Shown piece by piece: positions 11,746-23,104 of a DNA stretch of 64,000 bases. The translations under genes and the position numbers were made by a program. The notes under the pieces were generated by a model, which saw only the letters and a list, made by a program, of their open reading frames with translations, searched no databases and was not told the DNA's origin. The DNA lies in assembly GCA_028673005.1 (NCBI GenBank), contig CM054113.1:205645504-205709503 (forward strand), given 5' to 3'. Every line of letters starts with the position of its first letter. The stretch's first letter is position 1. The stretch comes from Tanypteryx hageni. Taxonomy: Eukaryota; Arthropoda; Insecta; Odonata; Petaluridae.

Positions 11746-13158
11746 AAGAAAAAGATGTGACAAAATAAGTTTACATCCTATATTCAGTTTTAAGCTTAGA
11801 TAATTATAGCCAACTCGTTTATCATGATGTTTTATTTTCATTTGAAAACTCTGCTGAAAGTGATAATTTTACAAAACAACAATGTAAACAATCTAATAAA
11901 TAAGAAAACCTAATAATCACTCAAAATTGCATATATGTTTTTCATTGCTCATATAACCCTCCTGTTCTGCTCATATTACCTGTCCATTGGGTCGATATAA
12001 GCACTTGCAGTGTTTCATGTAAATTATTTTCTCAAAAAGGTGTAAACAACCATGGAGTTATACTGTTAACAGATACCAAAGCAATAAGTTAACAGATCAG
12101 GTAATTTAAATTCAAAGAGCACCATTTTTGCAAAAGTTATAGTGATTTTTGCTTAACATGCTCATATTACCCAACTTTCTATTATATACCTTGCGTTGCT
12201 CGTGTTTTTAAATCAGGACAAAATAGTTTGAAGAAGGTTTGAGAATAAATGCAGTATTTAAACGAAGTTAATTTTAATTGTAATGCTTGTTGGTATAGAA
12301 TATTACATGTCTTCCCATCTTTTTCTCAAATAAATAAATTTTTCCCGCATCCTTCTCTAGACGTAACTATATATATATATATAGTTGTCTATCAGCAGAG
12401 CAGTCGTTTGAAAATTCAACACTTGAACTTTAAAAGTCGGCCCTTGTCTAATTGTAAGTCGTGATCGAAGTCGAATTTGTCTTTATACAGAAGACTTTGC
12501 TGCTCTTGCTATAGCTTTTCTTTTATATTTTAACCTGTCGGGATCTGAGAATGATATCCGTGGTCGTTTTGGCATTGTGCTTGTTTTAAAGCCATTATTT
12601 AATTTCTTTGAAAATTATTTTCTTAAAATAAATCTATAAAAGTAACGTATTAAAAATGGAAATTTTAAACCAATATTATGAATTTCTATCTAGACATAGA
12701 ATTTTGGGAACGAAAGAAGTCTACCTGAAATCAAAATTTAAAACTTGCAAACTTTGGTAGTTAATCGGCAATTAGGACTTTTTTCTGCACAAACAATCAA
12801 ATTTTTAAAAATATATATGAAGAAAAGAAGCGGAGAAGATTATTGTTTCGCTATTACTGTATACCCATGTATACCTTTTTAGATCCCGGAACGGAAAATA
12901 ATACGCTGCTATTTAAGGCTATTGTTGTATTGTTTAAGTAATCATTTGTGATGACAAATCCGAAGCCTCTGCGGCTGTTAAATTGGTTATTTTACCGAAG
13001 TAAGGATTGAGTTATAGCATAGTTATAAAAATACATTTAAGAGGATAAGGTTGCTTTCTGTAAAATGCAGACTTAGACATTAATTTTTATTGCGTCTACA
13101 CGTGAATGATTTTTTAAACAAAAAATTCACGAATATAAACATTCCTATCATTATATAA
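11746..13158. other. Unassigned DNA inside the hAT element
   Basis: AT-rich sequence with a short (TA)n run near 12370. I see no gene or repeat end in it. Confidence 0.4.
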
Positions 13159-13166
13159 CATAGGAC

Positions 13167-13720
13167 CAGGGCATCGAACCCGAACCGACAACCGAAACCG
13201 AAAAAACCGTTATTTTAGCTGGAGTGAACTCGAACCGAAAAAATAATTTTTCTGAACCCGAACCGAAACCGAAAACCGTTATTTATTTCGTTCCATTTTT
13301 TCGGTTCGCATAAACAGTGGGAGCGAAAGAATTTTTTCCTTTTTCTTTAATACGAGTCTTTTTTGAAAACCTCACTTTTCAACGCCGAATCAGGCAATAG
13401 CGAAGTTGGGATTTTCCATGTGCATCTCAATACATAGAGAGAGGGTCAAGGATACGTCCTGCTGAGGCTTCCCAGAACCCTGTTTAAACGAGGCTAGTGA
13501 AAAGGAACTTACGGGTACTTTGAAGACAGCCGCTAATCGTCTTGGTATCCTACCCTTGAGCCTACCCCGTGGAGTGTTTGGGATAAAAATGTTTCACGAT
13601 TCTTATCTTCGACCTTGCTTAAAGTTGTGGTTATTGTCCCCATAAACTTTTATCCTTTCACCATATGCATTGAACCCAAATATTCTGGTAGCGTATTTCA
13701 TCTCTTTAGGTATTCCTTCT
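13167..13720 (+). repeat. CCGAAA-rich interspersed repeat, left copy
   Basis: The copy begins CAGGGCATCGAACCCGAACC and continues with repeated 'aaccgaaaccgaaa' motifs. Further along it has the landmarks TTTTTTCGGTTCGCATAAAC, ACTTTTCAACGCCGAATCAGG and CAATACATAGAGAGAGGGTC. The same landmarks occur inverted at 20400-20828. The starts (CAGGGCATCGAACC here, CAGGGTATCGAATC at the other end) look like hAT terminal repeats. The flanking bases do not give a clean target duplication. Confidence 0.65.
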
Positions 13721-14160
13721 CGTAAATAACGCAACGAACTATGAAAATCATTTCCCTCTCCTACCGTCTTTCTCTCCTTCCTGTATTAAAAGCCTTCAAA
13801 GTACGCTTAAACCCATAAATATTGAAATAACAATATGATTTCGAGGTTTACTAATATAATTGGTAGGCAAGGCAACATTCCGTTAAAATGGAAATATTTC
13901 TCCAAAATATGTGAATTACACGTTCAACATGAAGGATTTCGAAATGTAGACGGAAAAAATGAACAGAATAAGAAACCTTGTAGTTTTTCCTTTAAAATGT
14001 TTTAAATCTAAAGGTCGTGAGTTTATTTTTTCTAATTCTAATCTCAAAAATAAGAAACGCCTGCACGTCAAAAAGTCGATTTTTAAGTGCTATCTTATGG
14101 GGAATGCAAATCATCCCCTGAAGTCAAACCCTGGATGTTTTTCCTTCGTCATATAAATTT
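13680..14160 (+). repeat. Third copy of the 2350/4555 repeat family
   Basis: The order of landmarks is the same as in the foldback arms: AAATAACGCAACGAAC, AAAGCCTTCAAAGTACGC, GGCAAGGCAACATTCCG, GAACAGAATAAGAAACC, and GCCTGCACGTCAAAAAGTCG. It is diverged from both arms by many substitutions. No protein is encoded. Confidence 0.7.
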
Positions 14161-14289
14161 TATATTAGAGTAGATTATCTCTGCCAAATTTCAAGTTTAT
14201 ATCTGCATATTTGATCGAATTATTTGCGTTTTAAGTATATTCCAGGAATCAGGAACCCAGGAATAGGACGTTTATATATATTAGTAGGT

Positions 14290-15120
14290 GCTTGCTTTCT
14301 GCAAGCATTTCATCTCAACTTAAAAAACATTGATTTTTCAGAGAGATATTTTATTATTAGAAATATTTTTTTATTCAAAATATTTCGCCTCTGTACCAAT
14401 TTTCGTTTTTTCCTTATGAAAAAATATTGGAGTAAAACATTACCTAAAATTTGCAATTTTAAGAATATGTATTATACTTTTTCCATTGTGGGGCTTTAAT
14501 GCCATACCTTTGTGCCAAATTTTAAAGTTATAGCAAATCTAAAAGTGAAATAATATTTATCTAATTGTTTAAATTTTAAATATTTTTAACGGCTGCAATA
14601 ACAACTTTATGGAGATATTCAAAATATTTATTTGTGCATTTGCACTAAGGTCTAAATGACTTTTAAATTTCCGCTCCCTAGCTCCCCCCGTAGTATCCAA
14701 ACATTTATTTATTTGTTTAAATTTTTAGCAGCCAAACAAATTAAAATATCAAAAATTTTATGCTCGCTAATTCGATTTTTTACAAATTATACCTTTAAGA
14801 AAAATTTCAGCTCTGTAGCACATTAGGAAATAAACAATTCTTAAAATTTTGTTTAAACAATTTCGAATTTTTAGCGGCCGCATTGTTGAAAATTTTTTAG
14901 ATTTTTGTTTTTTTTCTATATAGAATTTGCTATAAAATTTTTGTAAAAGCTCGTAACTACGACTTATAGTTTCCGTGATAAAAATTAATAAACTTTAATG
15001 TACAAATGGGGTAAAAACAACCCCTAAAATTAACAATTTTGAAATTTTCGATTTTTCTAATTGGTTGTGAGCAAAATCCTATTATCGTGTAAAATTTTAG
15101 CTCCGTATTCCTTTTAGATT
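14290..15120. repeat. Degenerate ~147/293-bp tandem repeat
   Basis: Recurring blocks are spaced at regular intervals. TGTTTAAATTTT-type blocks lie near 14565, 14714 and 14862. Phrases of the type 'caaattt(c/t)agctc(t/c)gta' lie near 14512, 14805 and 15098 (293 bp apart). The units are heavily diverged and AT-rich. There is no coding content. Confidence 0.45.
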
Positions 15121-17085
15121 GGTCTATACATTAGAATTCCTTTTCCCCATGTTAACAGATTTTTCTTTAATATTTCCTGTTTTTGGATTTTGACGTCGTT
15201 ATAGGTTTACGCCGTAGTTTTAAATCAATTGCATTATAATAGAATCCACTAATTCTCTTTAGAAGCACTAAATTAAAGCTGTTATTATATACAGTTCATC
15301 AACCTCCATAATTGAAAGGAGTAACGTTCTTTTATTCAATAACATATATCGCGTTTTAAAATTAAGACGTCATCATATGTATTCGTCCTTGGTTGAAATA
15401 AATGGGACAATAAGAATTTCCCTATTAAAAAGCATTAAAGCGATGCTATTAGGCCAGGTACACACGAACGTCTTTCTGCCGGTGCGGTGAAATGTCGGAC
15501 GGTCTCGACGATAAGACAACGTCAAATCCCTTGAGAACACACTAGACGATATTTAAGCCGCCTGATCCTATACCCCTCCGCAAAGCCCTGATTCTTCAAT
15601 TCAGTTTGCTGCGAACTACCGAAGAAGATGGGCGCACGTAGGCGTGCTGTGTTAGTCTACCTTGCAAATGTGTCAAACAAAAAAACAAGAAGATATTGGG
15701 TGCACCCAATACAGCCATCCCTCATTTTACGGACTTCCGTTTCATGAGTTTTTGCTTATACTATACAGGTACTTGAACAGATACAATAATATTAATTCAC
15801 ATTTAAATGTAGAATGTAATTCATAGAGAGTTGTTCAAAAAAGAGCTACTTAACTATTCTTTAAATACAATAATTTATATGTTAACATTACAGATACCAT
15901 ACAATATATGATTACATAAATTTTCTTAAGATGACAAATATGTACACACAGTAACATTTACTCCAAGCAACCAAAATTCGATCCAATTAATAAAATGTCC
16001 TCCAATTTGGTATTGACTTATAGGAAGGAATGGATATAAGTAACTGGTAGGAATAACGACGGGAAAGAGATAGTAAAGAAGAGCAGCAGGGAGAGACTTA
16101 AGAGGAAAGAGGGCTGAAGAGAATAAGATAAGGAGGAGATGAGTGATTGAGGAAGCATTGAGTGAGAAGGGATGATTTGAAACGGTATATGCATATTTAT
16201 GCAAGGAATTAAATACACCTATATATTAAAATTGATTCCCGTTGCCTACATTTTGGACTAGTTGTTGCGATATTATGTACATAATAGAGAAGATGTCCGC
16301 TGAAATTCAAAACGTAAAACGTTTCTAAGAAGGAGAAATTCAATCAAGTTGAAATACAACAACTGCATTTATTATGTTCGAGCCTAGAATTGAATAGCAT
16401 ATTATTTTCTCATTCTGCTTTATCTCTAATCTCACTTTTGCTCCCCTCCCTCTCCCTATTTATTCCGTCCTCCTTCACAACTCGGGGAGATTCATCAAAG
16501 ACGATTAGAAAAAGTAGTTGGTTTTTAAATGTATATATATTAAGCAGGAGAATGATGACAACAATAGAATCCAACTATACCGGTTTTCAAGGACCTAAAA
16601 TGATAAAATTAATAAAAACGTGAATCTTTGAAGAAATTAAGAAATAAAATTCGATGATAAGAAAATTAATCTACAATCATTTATCTTTATGGTCATGCAA
16701 ATATCGCGCCATTATCTTAGATATTTGAAAATGATAACCAAAAAAGTCAGCATGTCAGGATAAAGACTTTTACGTTTTTCCATGGGAAATGGAGACGAAA
16801 CAGAATTTGCATCGCTGTACTAAATATCCTCTTGAAATCAAACAAACTCACAGAGAAAGAAAATTAGACTTAAATATTCATCGCGTCATCAACTGTCTTT
16901 CTTCAAGCGGAGTTTCTAATGCGCGTTTTTGCAGTCGGCAAAATACTTCACTAAAAATAACAAATTCGCATTAATCCTTAATCCCTCTTCAGTTTTAAGC
17001 AACGAATGCTAATCTATGTTCACATTTTGTTTAAGATGCACTATCATCATCATCATAGGTAGTCTGTCCGTAGACAGGTCCGTGA

Positions 17086-18543
17086 TTATTCTTGGTTAAA
17101 CTTGGTTCTCCATATACTCCTATTTTCCGCTGTCCTCTTTATATCTTGATAACTCTCTTTCCCTTTCAAATCGTCTATCAGCTGAAACCTTTTCCTACCT
17201 CTTTCCCTTTTCCCATCTAGTTTTCCTTCTAACACGTCTTTAATCATACTCTCTCTCCTCAGGTAATGTCCAACCCAGTTAGCCTTCCTCTTTCTGATAG
17301 TCTGTATAATCATTCGCTTCTCTCCTATTCTTCGTAGCACTTCATCGTTTTTCATCCTATCTGTCCATTTTATCTTCAGCATTCTCCTCCAAGTCCACAT
17401 TTCAAAGCTTTCCAAGTATATGATGTCATTTTTCCTTAGCGTCCATGTTTCTGCCCCATACAATGCTATACTCCATACGTAGCATTTTATCAACTTCTTG
17501 CGGATATCTTCCCTTATATTCCCTGTAAGTAGTTGCTTCTTTCTCCTGAAAGCCGCTTTTGCTTTTCCTATTCTAGTTTTGATCTCATCCGTACATTTTG
17601 CCTCTCGTGTTATGATACTTCCAAGGTATTTATATTCTGAAACTTGTTCTAATGGCTTTCCCCCAATAGTTATGTTCAGATTCTCCGATATTCGAATGAC
17701 CTTGGATTTTTCTGTATTTATTTCCATACCGTATTTTCTACCTGTTATCACTAGTCTATTTATCATTTTTTGTAGCTCCTCTTCCTTTCTTGCTAGAAGT
17801 ACTTGATCATCTGCGTATTTTACTGTTCTTATAATCCTTCCTCCAATTTTGAAATCCCCTGTGCCTTCTAAATCTTCTTGCATTAGACTTTCTCCATATA
17901 TATTGAATAGGGTTGGCGATAGGCAGCAGCCTTGTCTTACTCCTCTACCAATATTTATTCCGCAGGTGTCCACATTCTCAAACCTGACCTTTACAACTTG
18001 ATTCTCATATAGATTTCTAATCAGTCTCCTGTCTTTCCAGTCTACACCTATATCCTTTAATATCTTCATCAACTTTACCCAATTTACTCTATCAAAGGCC
18101 TTCTGCCAGTCTACAAAACATGCGCAGATATCTTGGCTGTATTCTATTGCCCTTTCTGATATGATTCTAACTACTCCTATAGCATCTCTAGTTCCTCGTC
18201 CTTTTCTGAAACCGAATTGATCTTCCCCTTTTATTTCTTCTGCCTTTTTCTCCAGCCTTTTATTAAGAATCCTCGTGATGATCTTCGATGTGTGTGACAG
18301 AAGGCTTATAGTTCTGTAATCTTTACACTGCATTGCCTTTGGCTTCTTCTTTAGAGGGATCATTGTTACTTCTAGGAAATCCTGAGGCCACTCTCCCGTG
18401 TCGTAAATCTTATTAATTAATTTCGTGATCGCTTTTAGTCCTTCTGATCCTATGACTTTAAGTGTCTCAGCCGGTATTCCATCGCTGCCCGTGGCTTTCC
18501 CCTTCTTTAGTTCCACTATCGCCTTTTCTACTTCGCTCTCCAT
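17086..18543 (-). pseudogene. RTE-type LINE reverse transcriptase part (in frame with endonuclease)
   Basis: This is a 485-residue stretch with the canonical reverse-transcriptase motifs in order. ATGSDGIPAE is at about 17-26 and QFGFRKGRGTRDAI at about 109-122. Motif A is FVDWQKAFDRV (143-153), then GVRQGCCLSPTLFN (201-214), and the catalytic box KYADD (242-246). After the palm come the thumb and a C-terminal region with ALYGAETWT, then WTWRRMLKIKW and RKANWVGHYLRR, as in BovB/RTE proteins. The function would be target-primed reverse transcription. It lies in the same frame as the upstream endonuclease; only one TAA (18556-18558) and four more codons separate them. The Met at 18543 is probably an internal residue of the ancestral protein rather than a true start. 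Codons are otherwise open to 17086. Confidence 0.9.
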
Positions 18544-18555
18544 AATACTTGGTCC

Positions 18556-20010
18556 TTAGTTGTCTTCTTCAATGTTTTCCTCATTTTCCAGTTCTATTTT
18601 TGCCGCTCCTGCCTGTTTGCTGTATAATTCCTTAATGTATTCTTCCCATACCTGTGCTACATCCTTTGTTTCTGAGACTATCTTCCCATCCGTATTCACA
18701 ATTCCTTTACCACAAATTCCATTAGACTTCTTATCTTCTAATTCCAGTGCCCTAGCGTACATCATATCGTACCGTCCTAACTTCTCCATTTGTTCTATTT
18801 CATCACATTTTCCTTTTATCCAATTTTCTCTAGCTTTATCTGTTACCCTTCTCAACTCATTGTTTATACGCCTATAGTTGGCTCTACCTTCTTCACTGTT
18901 AACGTTTTTCCATTTTCGTCTCTCATCCATTTTCTCCAGCATTTCCTTCGTGATCCATGGTTTTCTGATTTTCTTCTCTTGTTTTCCAATCTCTTTATCC
19001 AAGGTATCCTTGATACTGGTTTTAATTTCATCCCATTCTATATCAACGGTCTTCGGTTTGTTTTCCAACTTTCTTTGGTTATCTTCCAACTTCATGCTGA
19101 CTACATCCTGCCTTTCTTTCAGTTTTTCTAGGTCCCAGGTCTGTCTTTCTCTTCTCGTTTTTCTTATTTGTTTGAGCTTTGTACTCACCTCAAGTATTAG
19201 AAGGCTGTGATCTGAATCAATGTCTGCTCCTTGCAATGCCTTGGCGTTCTTTATGCTGTTCCTGAATCTTTGTTTTACAAGGATGTAATCTATTTGGCAT
19301 CTCATTCTATCTCCTGGGCTTTTCCATGTGTATAACCTTCGTTTATGGTTTTTGAACCATGTATTACTCACTACAAGGTCATTATTGATGCAGAATTTTA
19401 CGAGTTTCTCCCCTCCTCGATTTCTCTTCCCAAGTCCGTATTGCCCGACAACATTTTCTTCCTGTCCTTCTCCGACTATGCTGTTCCAATCTCCCATTAT
19501 TATGCAGTTTACCTTTCCTCTTCCGTCTTCTTCGTAAATTTCATTAATTTGCTCATAGATCTTATCTATTTCTTCATCGTCATGAGCTGACGTTGGCATA
19601 TATACCTGGATTATCAGCATGTTCACTGGGACTGCTTTTAGCTTTATTGCCATCAGTCTATCGTTCGTTGCTATTATCTTTGTCACGCTTTTCATCATAT
19701 CTTTCCTAAGTACCAGAGCTACTCCCCTTTCCCCACTATTTCCTCCAGAATAAACTACCGTGAATTCTTCCGAGTCGAACTGTACTTCTCCCTCCCATCT
19801 AGTTTCGCTTAGCCCTATAATGTCAACTCTATTTCTTCTCATTTCTTCTTTCAAGTTCTCTAGCTTTCCTGCCTTTCTCATAGTTCTTACGTTCCAAGTC
19901 CCTATTCGTAATTTACTTTCGACAAATGTTTTCCTCAAGGCAATCGCCGCCCGGAGATCCGATTGGGGGACTATTTTACCTCCGGATTGTTTTACCTCGA
20001 GAGAACTCAT
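18556..20010 (-). pseudogene. RTE-type LINE apurinic-like endonuclease part
   Basis: 484 codons run from Met (20010) to a TAA at 18556-18558. The endonuclease/exonuclease/phosphatase fold is clear. GTWNVRTM at 38-45 carries the catalytic Asn, and GLSETRW at 66-72 the catalytic Glu. QVYMPT is near 135-140, GDWNS at 173-177, RRLYTWKSPG at 224-233 and DSDHSLL at 265-271 (catalytic Asp-His). This domain would nick target DNA to prime reverse transcription. The residues after it (about 290-484) are a Lys/Glu-rich linker that normally leads straight into the reverse transcriptase. The ORF is in the same frame as the next one, so the stop is best read as one nonsense change in a protein of about 974 codons. 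The motif set resembles BovB/RTE and the proteins often annotated as 'craniofacial development protein 2-like'. Confidence 0.9.
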
Positions 20011-20225
20011 ATTGTCCTACCATATAATCTTTACTAGGGATTGTAATGTGGTAGTTTCCCTCTTGCTTTCCACATCGCAGTACTGTAGCCGTTCAAATCG
20101 TCCTGATCACGCCTACAGCTGTATTGGATATAGACCCAACCAACATCATTTGTTTTCGGCTCTATACCATACTGACAGTACTGCTGCCTACTGCCAGGCA
20201 CTGATGATAGTTTTTTTTTAATAAA

Positions 20226-20300
20226 ACCTCCATTCGAGGGGTTTGAACCCCCGAACTTTGCAATAGAAAGCCGACACGCTAACCACTACACCACCAGTGC
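20226..20300 (-). ncRNA. tRNA-like sequence (tRNA pseudogene or SINE head)
   Basis: Read on the minus strand, there is an A-box-like TGGTGTAGTGGTTAGC and a perfect B-box GGTTCAAACCC. The T-arm pairs GGGGG with CCCTC around the loop TTCAAAC. An anticodon arm (GCTTT/AAAGT around loop CTATTGC, U33 present, anticodon ATT) can form. The acceptor arms (GCACTGG against GAATGGA) do not pair, so this is not a working tRNA. The A-run that follows (20212-20220) could be a SINE tail or the 5' border of the LINE. Confidence 0.5.
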
Positions 20301-20399
20301 AATATGCACTATATAAATATAAATTTACTAACCTGTAACAAAAGATAACAGAAGTAAGAATGCCTCAAAGCACGACTGCGGAGCGATCCTTCATGGATA

Positions 20400-20828
20400 A
20401 GTTTTAGAGAAAGACTACCATAATATAAGGGTTCAGCGCATAAGGAGATCGGATGAAAGTTTATGGGGGTTTAACAGGATTCTGGGAAAACTCAGCAGGA
20501 CGTTTCCTTGACCCTCTCTCTATGTATTGAGATGCCCATGGAAAGTCCCACCATTGAACCAACAGATATTATCACAACCAGCCTATGCCTTATTCGGTGT
20601 TGAAAAGTGAGGCTTTCAAAAAAGACTCATATTAAAGCAAAAGGAAAAACCCTTCTTTCTCTCCCACTGTTTATGCGAACCGAAAAAATGGAACGAAATA
20701 AATAACGGTTTTCGGTTTCGGTTCGGGTTCAGAAAAATATTTTTTTCGGTTCGGGTTCGGTTTCACTCCAGCTAAAATAACGGTTTTTTCGGTTTCGATT
20801 TTCGGTTTGGTTCCGATTCGATACCCTG
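20400..20828 (-). repeat. CCGAAA-rich interspersed repeat, right inverted copy
   Basis: This is the complement of the 13167-13720 repeat, with the same landmarks in reverse order: GACCCTCTCTCTATGTATTG, TTCGGTGTTGAAAAGTGAGG, TTTATGCGAACCGAAAAAATGG, then repeated 'cggtttcggttcggg'. It ends GATTCGATACCCTG at 20828. It lacks a segment of about 130 bp present in the left copy (about 13500-13635). Confidence 0.65.
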
Positions 20829-21110
20829 ATACGAACTGAGCAATTTCATATATATTTTTCGATTTGCGAACAAATTTCCGCTTATACGAGTTCGTTACTT
20901 TCGCATGAAAATCCTATTTCTCAAATATCGAATATATTTTCGCTTATACGTGCTCTATCCGCTTCGGGAAAGTTCGTCAGATTACATCATGCTGTTCCGA
21001 ATAAGAACCATCATCTCGATCTCAGTACGCGCGTTGCCGTTCTTTGTGAAATCCGGTTCGCTGAGTGGTGTGCATTTTTATCGTTTAAATCAAGATATAT
21101 TTTTGTGAAT

Positions 21111-21263
21111 CATGGCTCCTAAACGTGTCAGCCTTTCAGGTATTGCAAGCGGTAAAGTGAAAAAAGAGAGAAGGGCTTTAAGCGTAGCCCAGTAACTAAA
21201 TATTATTCAAAGATTGGAGAAAGGCGAGCGGTCGAAGGACATATGCGCCGCATTTAACCTATC
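21111..21263 (+). pseudogene. Tigger/CENP-B-type transposase N-terminus (internally deleted)
   Basis: The frame starts MAPKRVSLSG and, after one in-frame stop, continues LNIIQRLEKGERSKDICAAF. This is the helix-turn-helix (psq/CENP-B N) start of Tigger and jerky-type transposases. Similarity ends at about 21263; about 270 bp later comes a Tigger-like 3' end. The catalytic DDE domain is absent, so this is an internally deleted derivative. Confidence 0.65.
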
Positions 21264-21866
21264 GTAGGCTAACAAAGGCTAATACCGCTAATATATAGAC
21301 TAAGACATCATACACTAAAATGACTAAGAATGTCATTTAAATACATTAATGTATCATTATTGTTGTTTTTTTCTCAATTTGGTGTCGTTCTGTATTGTTT
21401 TTATATGAACTATGGGATATTTTTTAAATTTTGACCTTCGAAACTATTTAAAAAGTTTTACATAAGAAGTAATGGGAAAATAATTTTCGTTTGACGAGTT
21501 TTTTCCTAACGAACAGTTTTCCTGGAACCAATTAAGTTCGTAAAATGAGGGAAGGCTTTTTTGTCTTTGTAATCTTCTCCTGCGATGTCCCATATCACTG
21601 GCCTTTTTTCAACTTCTATGATCAGAAGCTCGATGTCAACACTGTCCGAAGTGTGAAGGAATGGGAAACGTTTGGTAACAAACCTGACTAAAATTTTTCA
21701 ATAGTTTCTTTAGGTGGTAGTTAAAATCCCGTATGAACCTCTTCCCCGAATAACACATTTGAGAAATTTGGGGGCACCGACAGCGCGGGCCCCGAGCAAT
21801 AAAAATCGTTTGCTACTTAAAAGAAAACTTTTCCTGAGCGAAGCCGGGCGTTTCAGCTAATATATA

Positions 21867-21867
21867 A

Positions 21868-21926
<59 letters not shown>
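21867..21926. repeat. (TA)n microsatellite
   Basis: About 60 bp of TA directly abuts the 3' end of the Penelope fragment. A matching (TA)n run borders its other side at about 22252-22300. Confidence 0.9.
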
Positions 21927-21930
<4 letters not shown>

Positions 21931-22249
21931 CTAAAGGAAAAGAAAAGGTAGTGATGAGGGTGGCAACAAGGTGTTGAGGGAAGCCCAGCGGACACTCACC
22001 AAGTTGAGGACCAAGCTGGCAGGCTGCTGGGGGCGTCGAAGAGACACGTAAAACACACGAACACAAAAACACACGCAAGCTTATCGGGCCTAAGCCCTTC
22101 TTCAGCGAAAGAGTAACGTAAAGTGACACACTGGGTGGGGAATGACAGGGTGATGTGGGAAGGTTGATGATTGGAGGAGGTGGGGAGTAGGAGGGGTGGA
22201 TAGCCAATAAAGAGGGAGTGTGATGAGGTAGAGTCCGAATAGTTACAAA

Positions 22250-22250
<1 letters not shown>
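21927..22250 (-). mobile_element. 5'-truncated copy of Penelope-like element PLE1
   Basis: About 324 bp closely match the last part of PLE1 (25347-25676), differing at only a few sites (for example GATGAGG for GAGGAGG, GGGTGGGG for GGGCGGGG). Only the C-terminal codons and the pLTR are kept. The copy is bounded on both sides by (TA)n. The hammerhead-like block lies at about 22077-22108 on the minus strand and carries the same altered core as the other PLE1 copies. Confidence 0.9.
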
Positions 22251-22301
<51 letters not shown>

Positions 22302-22339
22302 TCCGTAAGAAGCAGCTATTTATAATAGATATAGGTAAA

Positions 22340-23104
22340 GAACAAGTGCGGACTAAAATGGGAATTCTGTGTCAGCATTTCTATTGATGGTGCTCCTGCA
22401 ATGACAGACAGAAAAAGTGGCCTCTACGCGCGTGTTCAAAAACTAAATCCCAATATTAAATGGGTTCATTGCATCATCCATAAACAGGCATTAGTGTCAA
22501 AGAAAATGAGTGAACCCCTTCATGAAACGTGTGATGCAGTAAAAGTCGTTAACTTCATTTAAAGTCATGCCTTAAATTCTCGTATTTTCAAAGTTATGGG
22601 CAAAGAAATGAGATCCACTCGCACAGCGTTACTACTTCATGCAGAGGTATGGTGGTTATCTCGTGGATGAGTTCTGACTCTTTTGTTTGAATTAAGATGT
22701 GAAGTTGAATGATTCCTTTCAGAAATGAAATCTGACACGGCAAGTTTTTTCAAGACGACACTTGGCTATGCGGGCTGGCTTATCTTGCCTATTTATTCAA
22801 GGAGTTGAATCAATTAAATACCCAATTGCAGGGTTTTAACAGAAACATTTTCAAAGCAGAAGATAGGATAAAAGGATTTCATAAGAAGCTTACTATGTGG
22901 GTCACTCGTGTTGGAAAAGAAGATATCTCAAAATTCCAGTTACTTAGTGATATCAAAGCTAAAAAAGAAATAGAACTTGGTTGTGTAGAGTTCACAATTA
23001 TCAAGGAACATTTGAGCCATCTGAGTAATAATTTCATTAAGTGCTTTCCAGAAATAGAAAATGCTGACAACACAAATGACTGGGTTGCAAATCTTATGTG
23101 AGAA
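22340..23104 (+). pseudogene. hAT (SCAND3/ZBED5-like) transposase, C-terminal half
   Basis: Similarity starts abruptly after a (TA)n run with KCGLKWEFCVSISIDGAPAM, the second catalytic block of hAT transposases, followed by HCIIHKQALVSKKM and WWLSRG. In-frame stops are present near 22559 and 22668. The later part (22805-23101) is open and holds ELNQLNTQLQG and FHKKLTMWVTRV, the typical 'LN..LQG....I....D.I..F..KL..W' segment. The coding ends at 23104 after DWVANLM, so the dimerisation C-terminus is missing. The first codons here continue where the 9711-10556 piece stops, which supports one interrupted gene. Confidence 0.75.

Larger units (their letters stand above)
17041..20212 (-). mobile_element. 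RTE/BovB-like non-LTR retrotransposon, nearly full length
   Basis: On the minus strand a 5' untranslated stretch of about 200 bp (20212-20011) precedes an apurinic-type endonuclease and a reverse transcriptase in the same frame. A very short 3' end of about 30 bp follows, closing with a (GAT)n microsatellite tail (17042-17056, read as ATGATGATGATGATAG). The total of about 3.2 kb, the single-ORF layout, the short 3' UTR and the microsatellite tail are all RTE-clade features. The only coding lesion I see is one stop codon between the two domains. I could not find a clear target duplication. Confidence 0.85.
15713..21557 (+). mobile_element. Possible pogo/Tigger element defined by matching ends
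   Basis: AGCCATCCCTCATTTTACGG at 15713 is an inverted match (22 of 24 bases over the wider block) to the end of the sequence near 21534-21557. A Tigger-type N-terminal coding remnant lies at 21111-21263, close to the right end, and the bases just before the right end look like a Tigger 3' end. The interval overlaps, without nesting, the inverted CCGAAA pair (13167-20828). At least one of the two pairings must therefore join ends of separate copies. Confidence 0.35.

Noticed and set aside
18560..20221. Plus-strand ORFs opposite the LINE
   Set aside because: They are antisense shadows of the endonuclease and reverse transcriptase; hydrophobic strings come from the codon pattern of the real frame.
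20226..20300. Functional tRNA gene
   Set aside because: The acceptor stem does not pair and the anticodon would be ATT, which is not expected for an active tRNA-Asn. It is kept only as a tRNA-like sequence.
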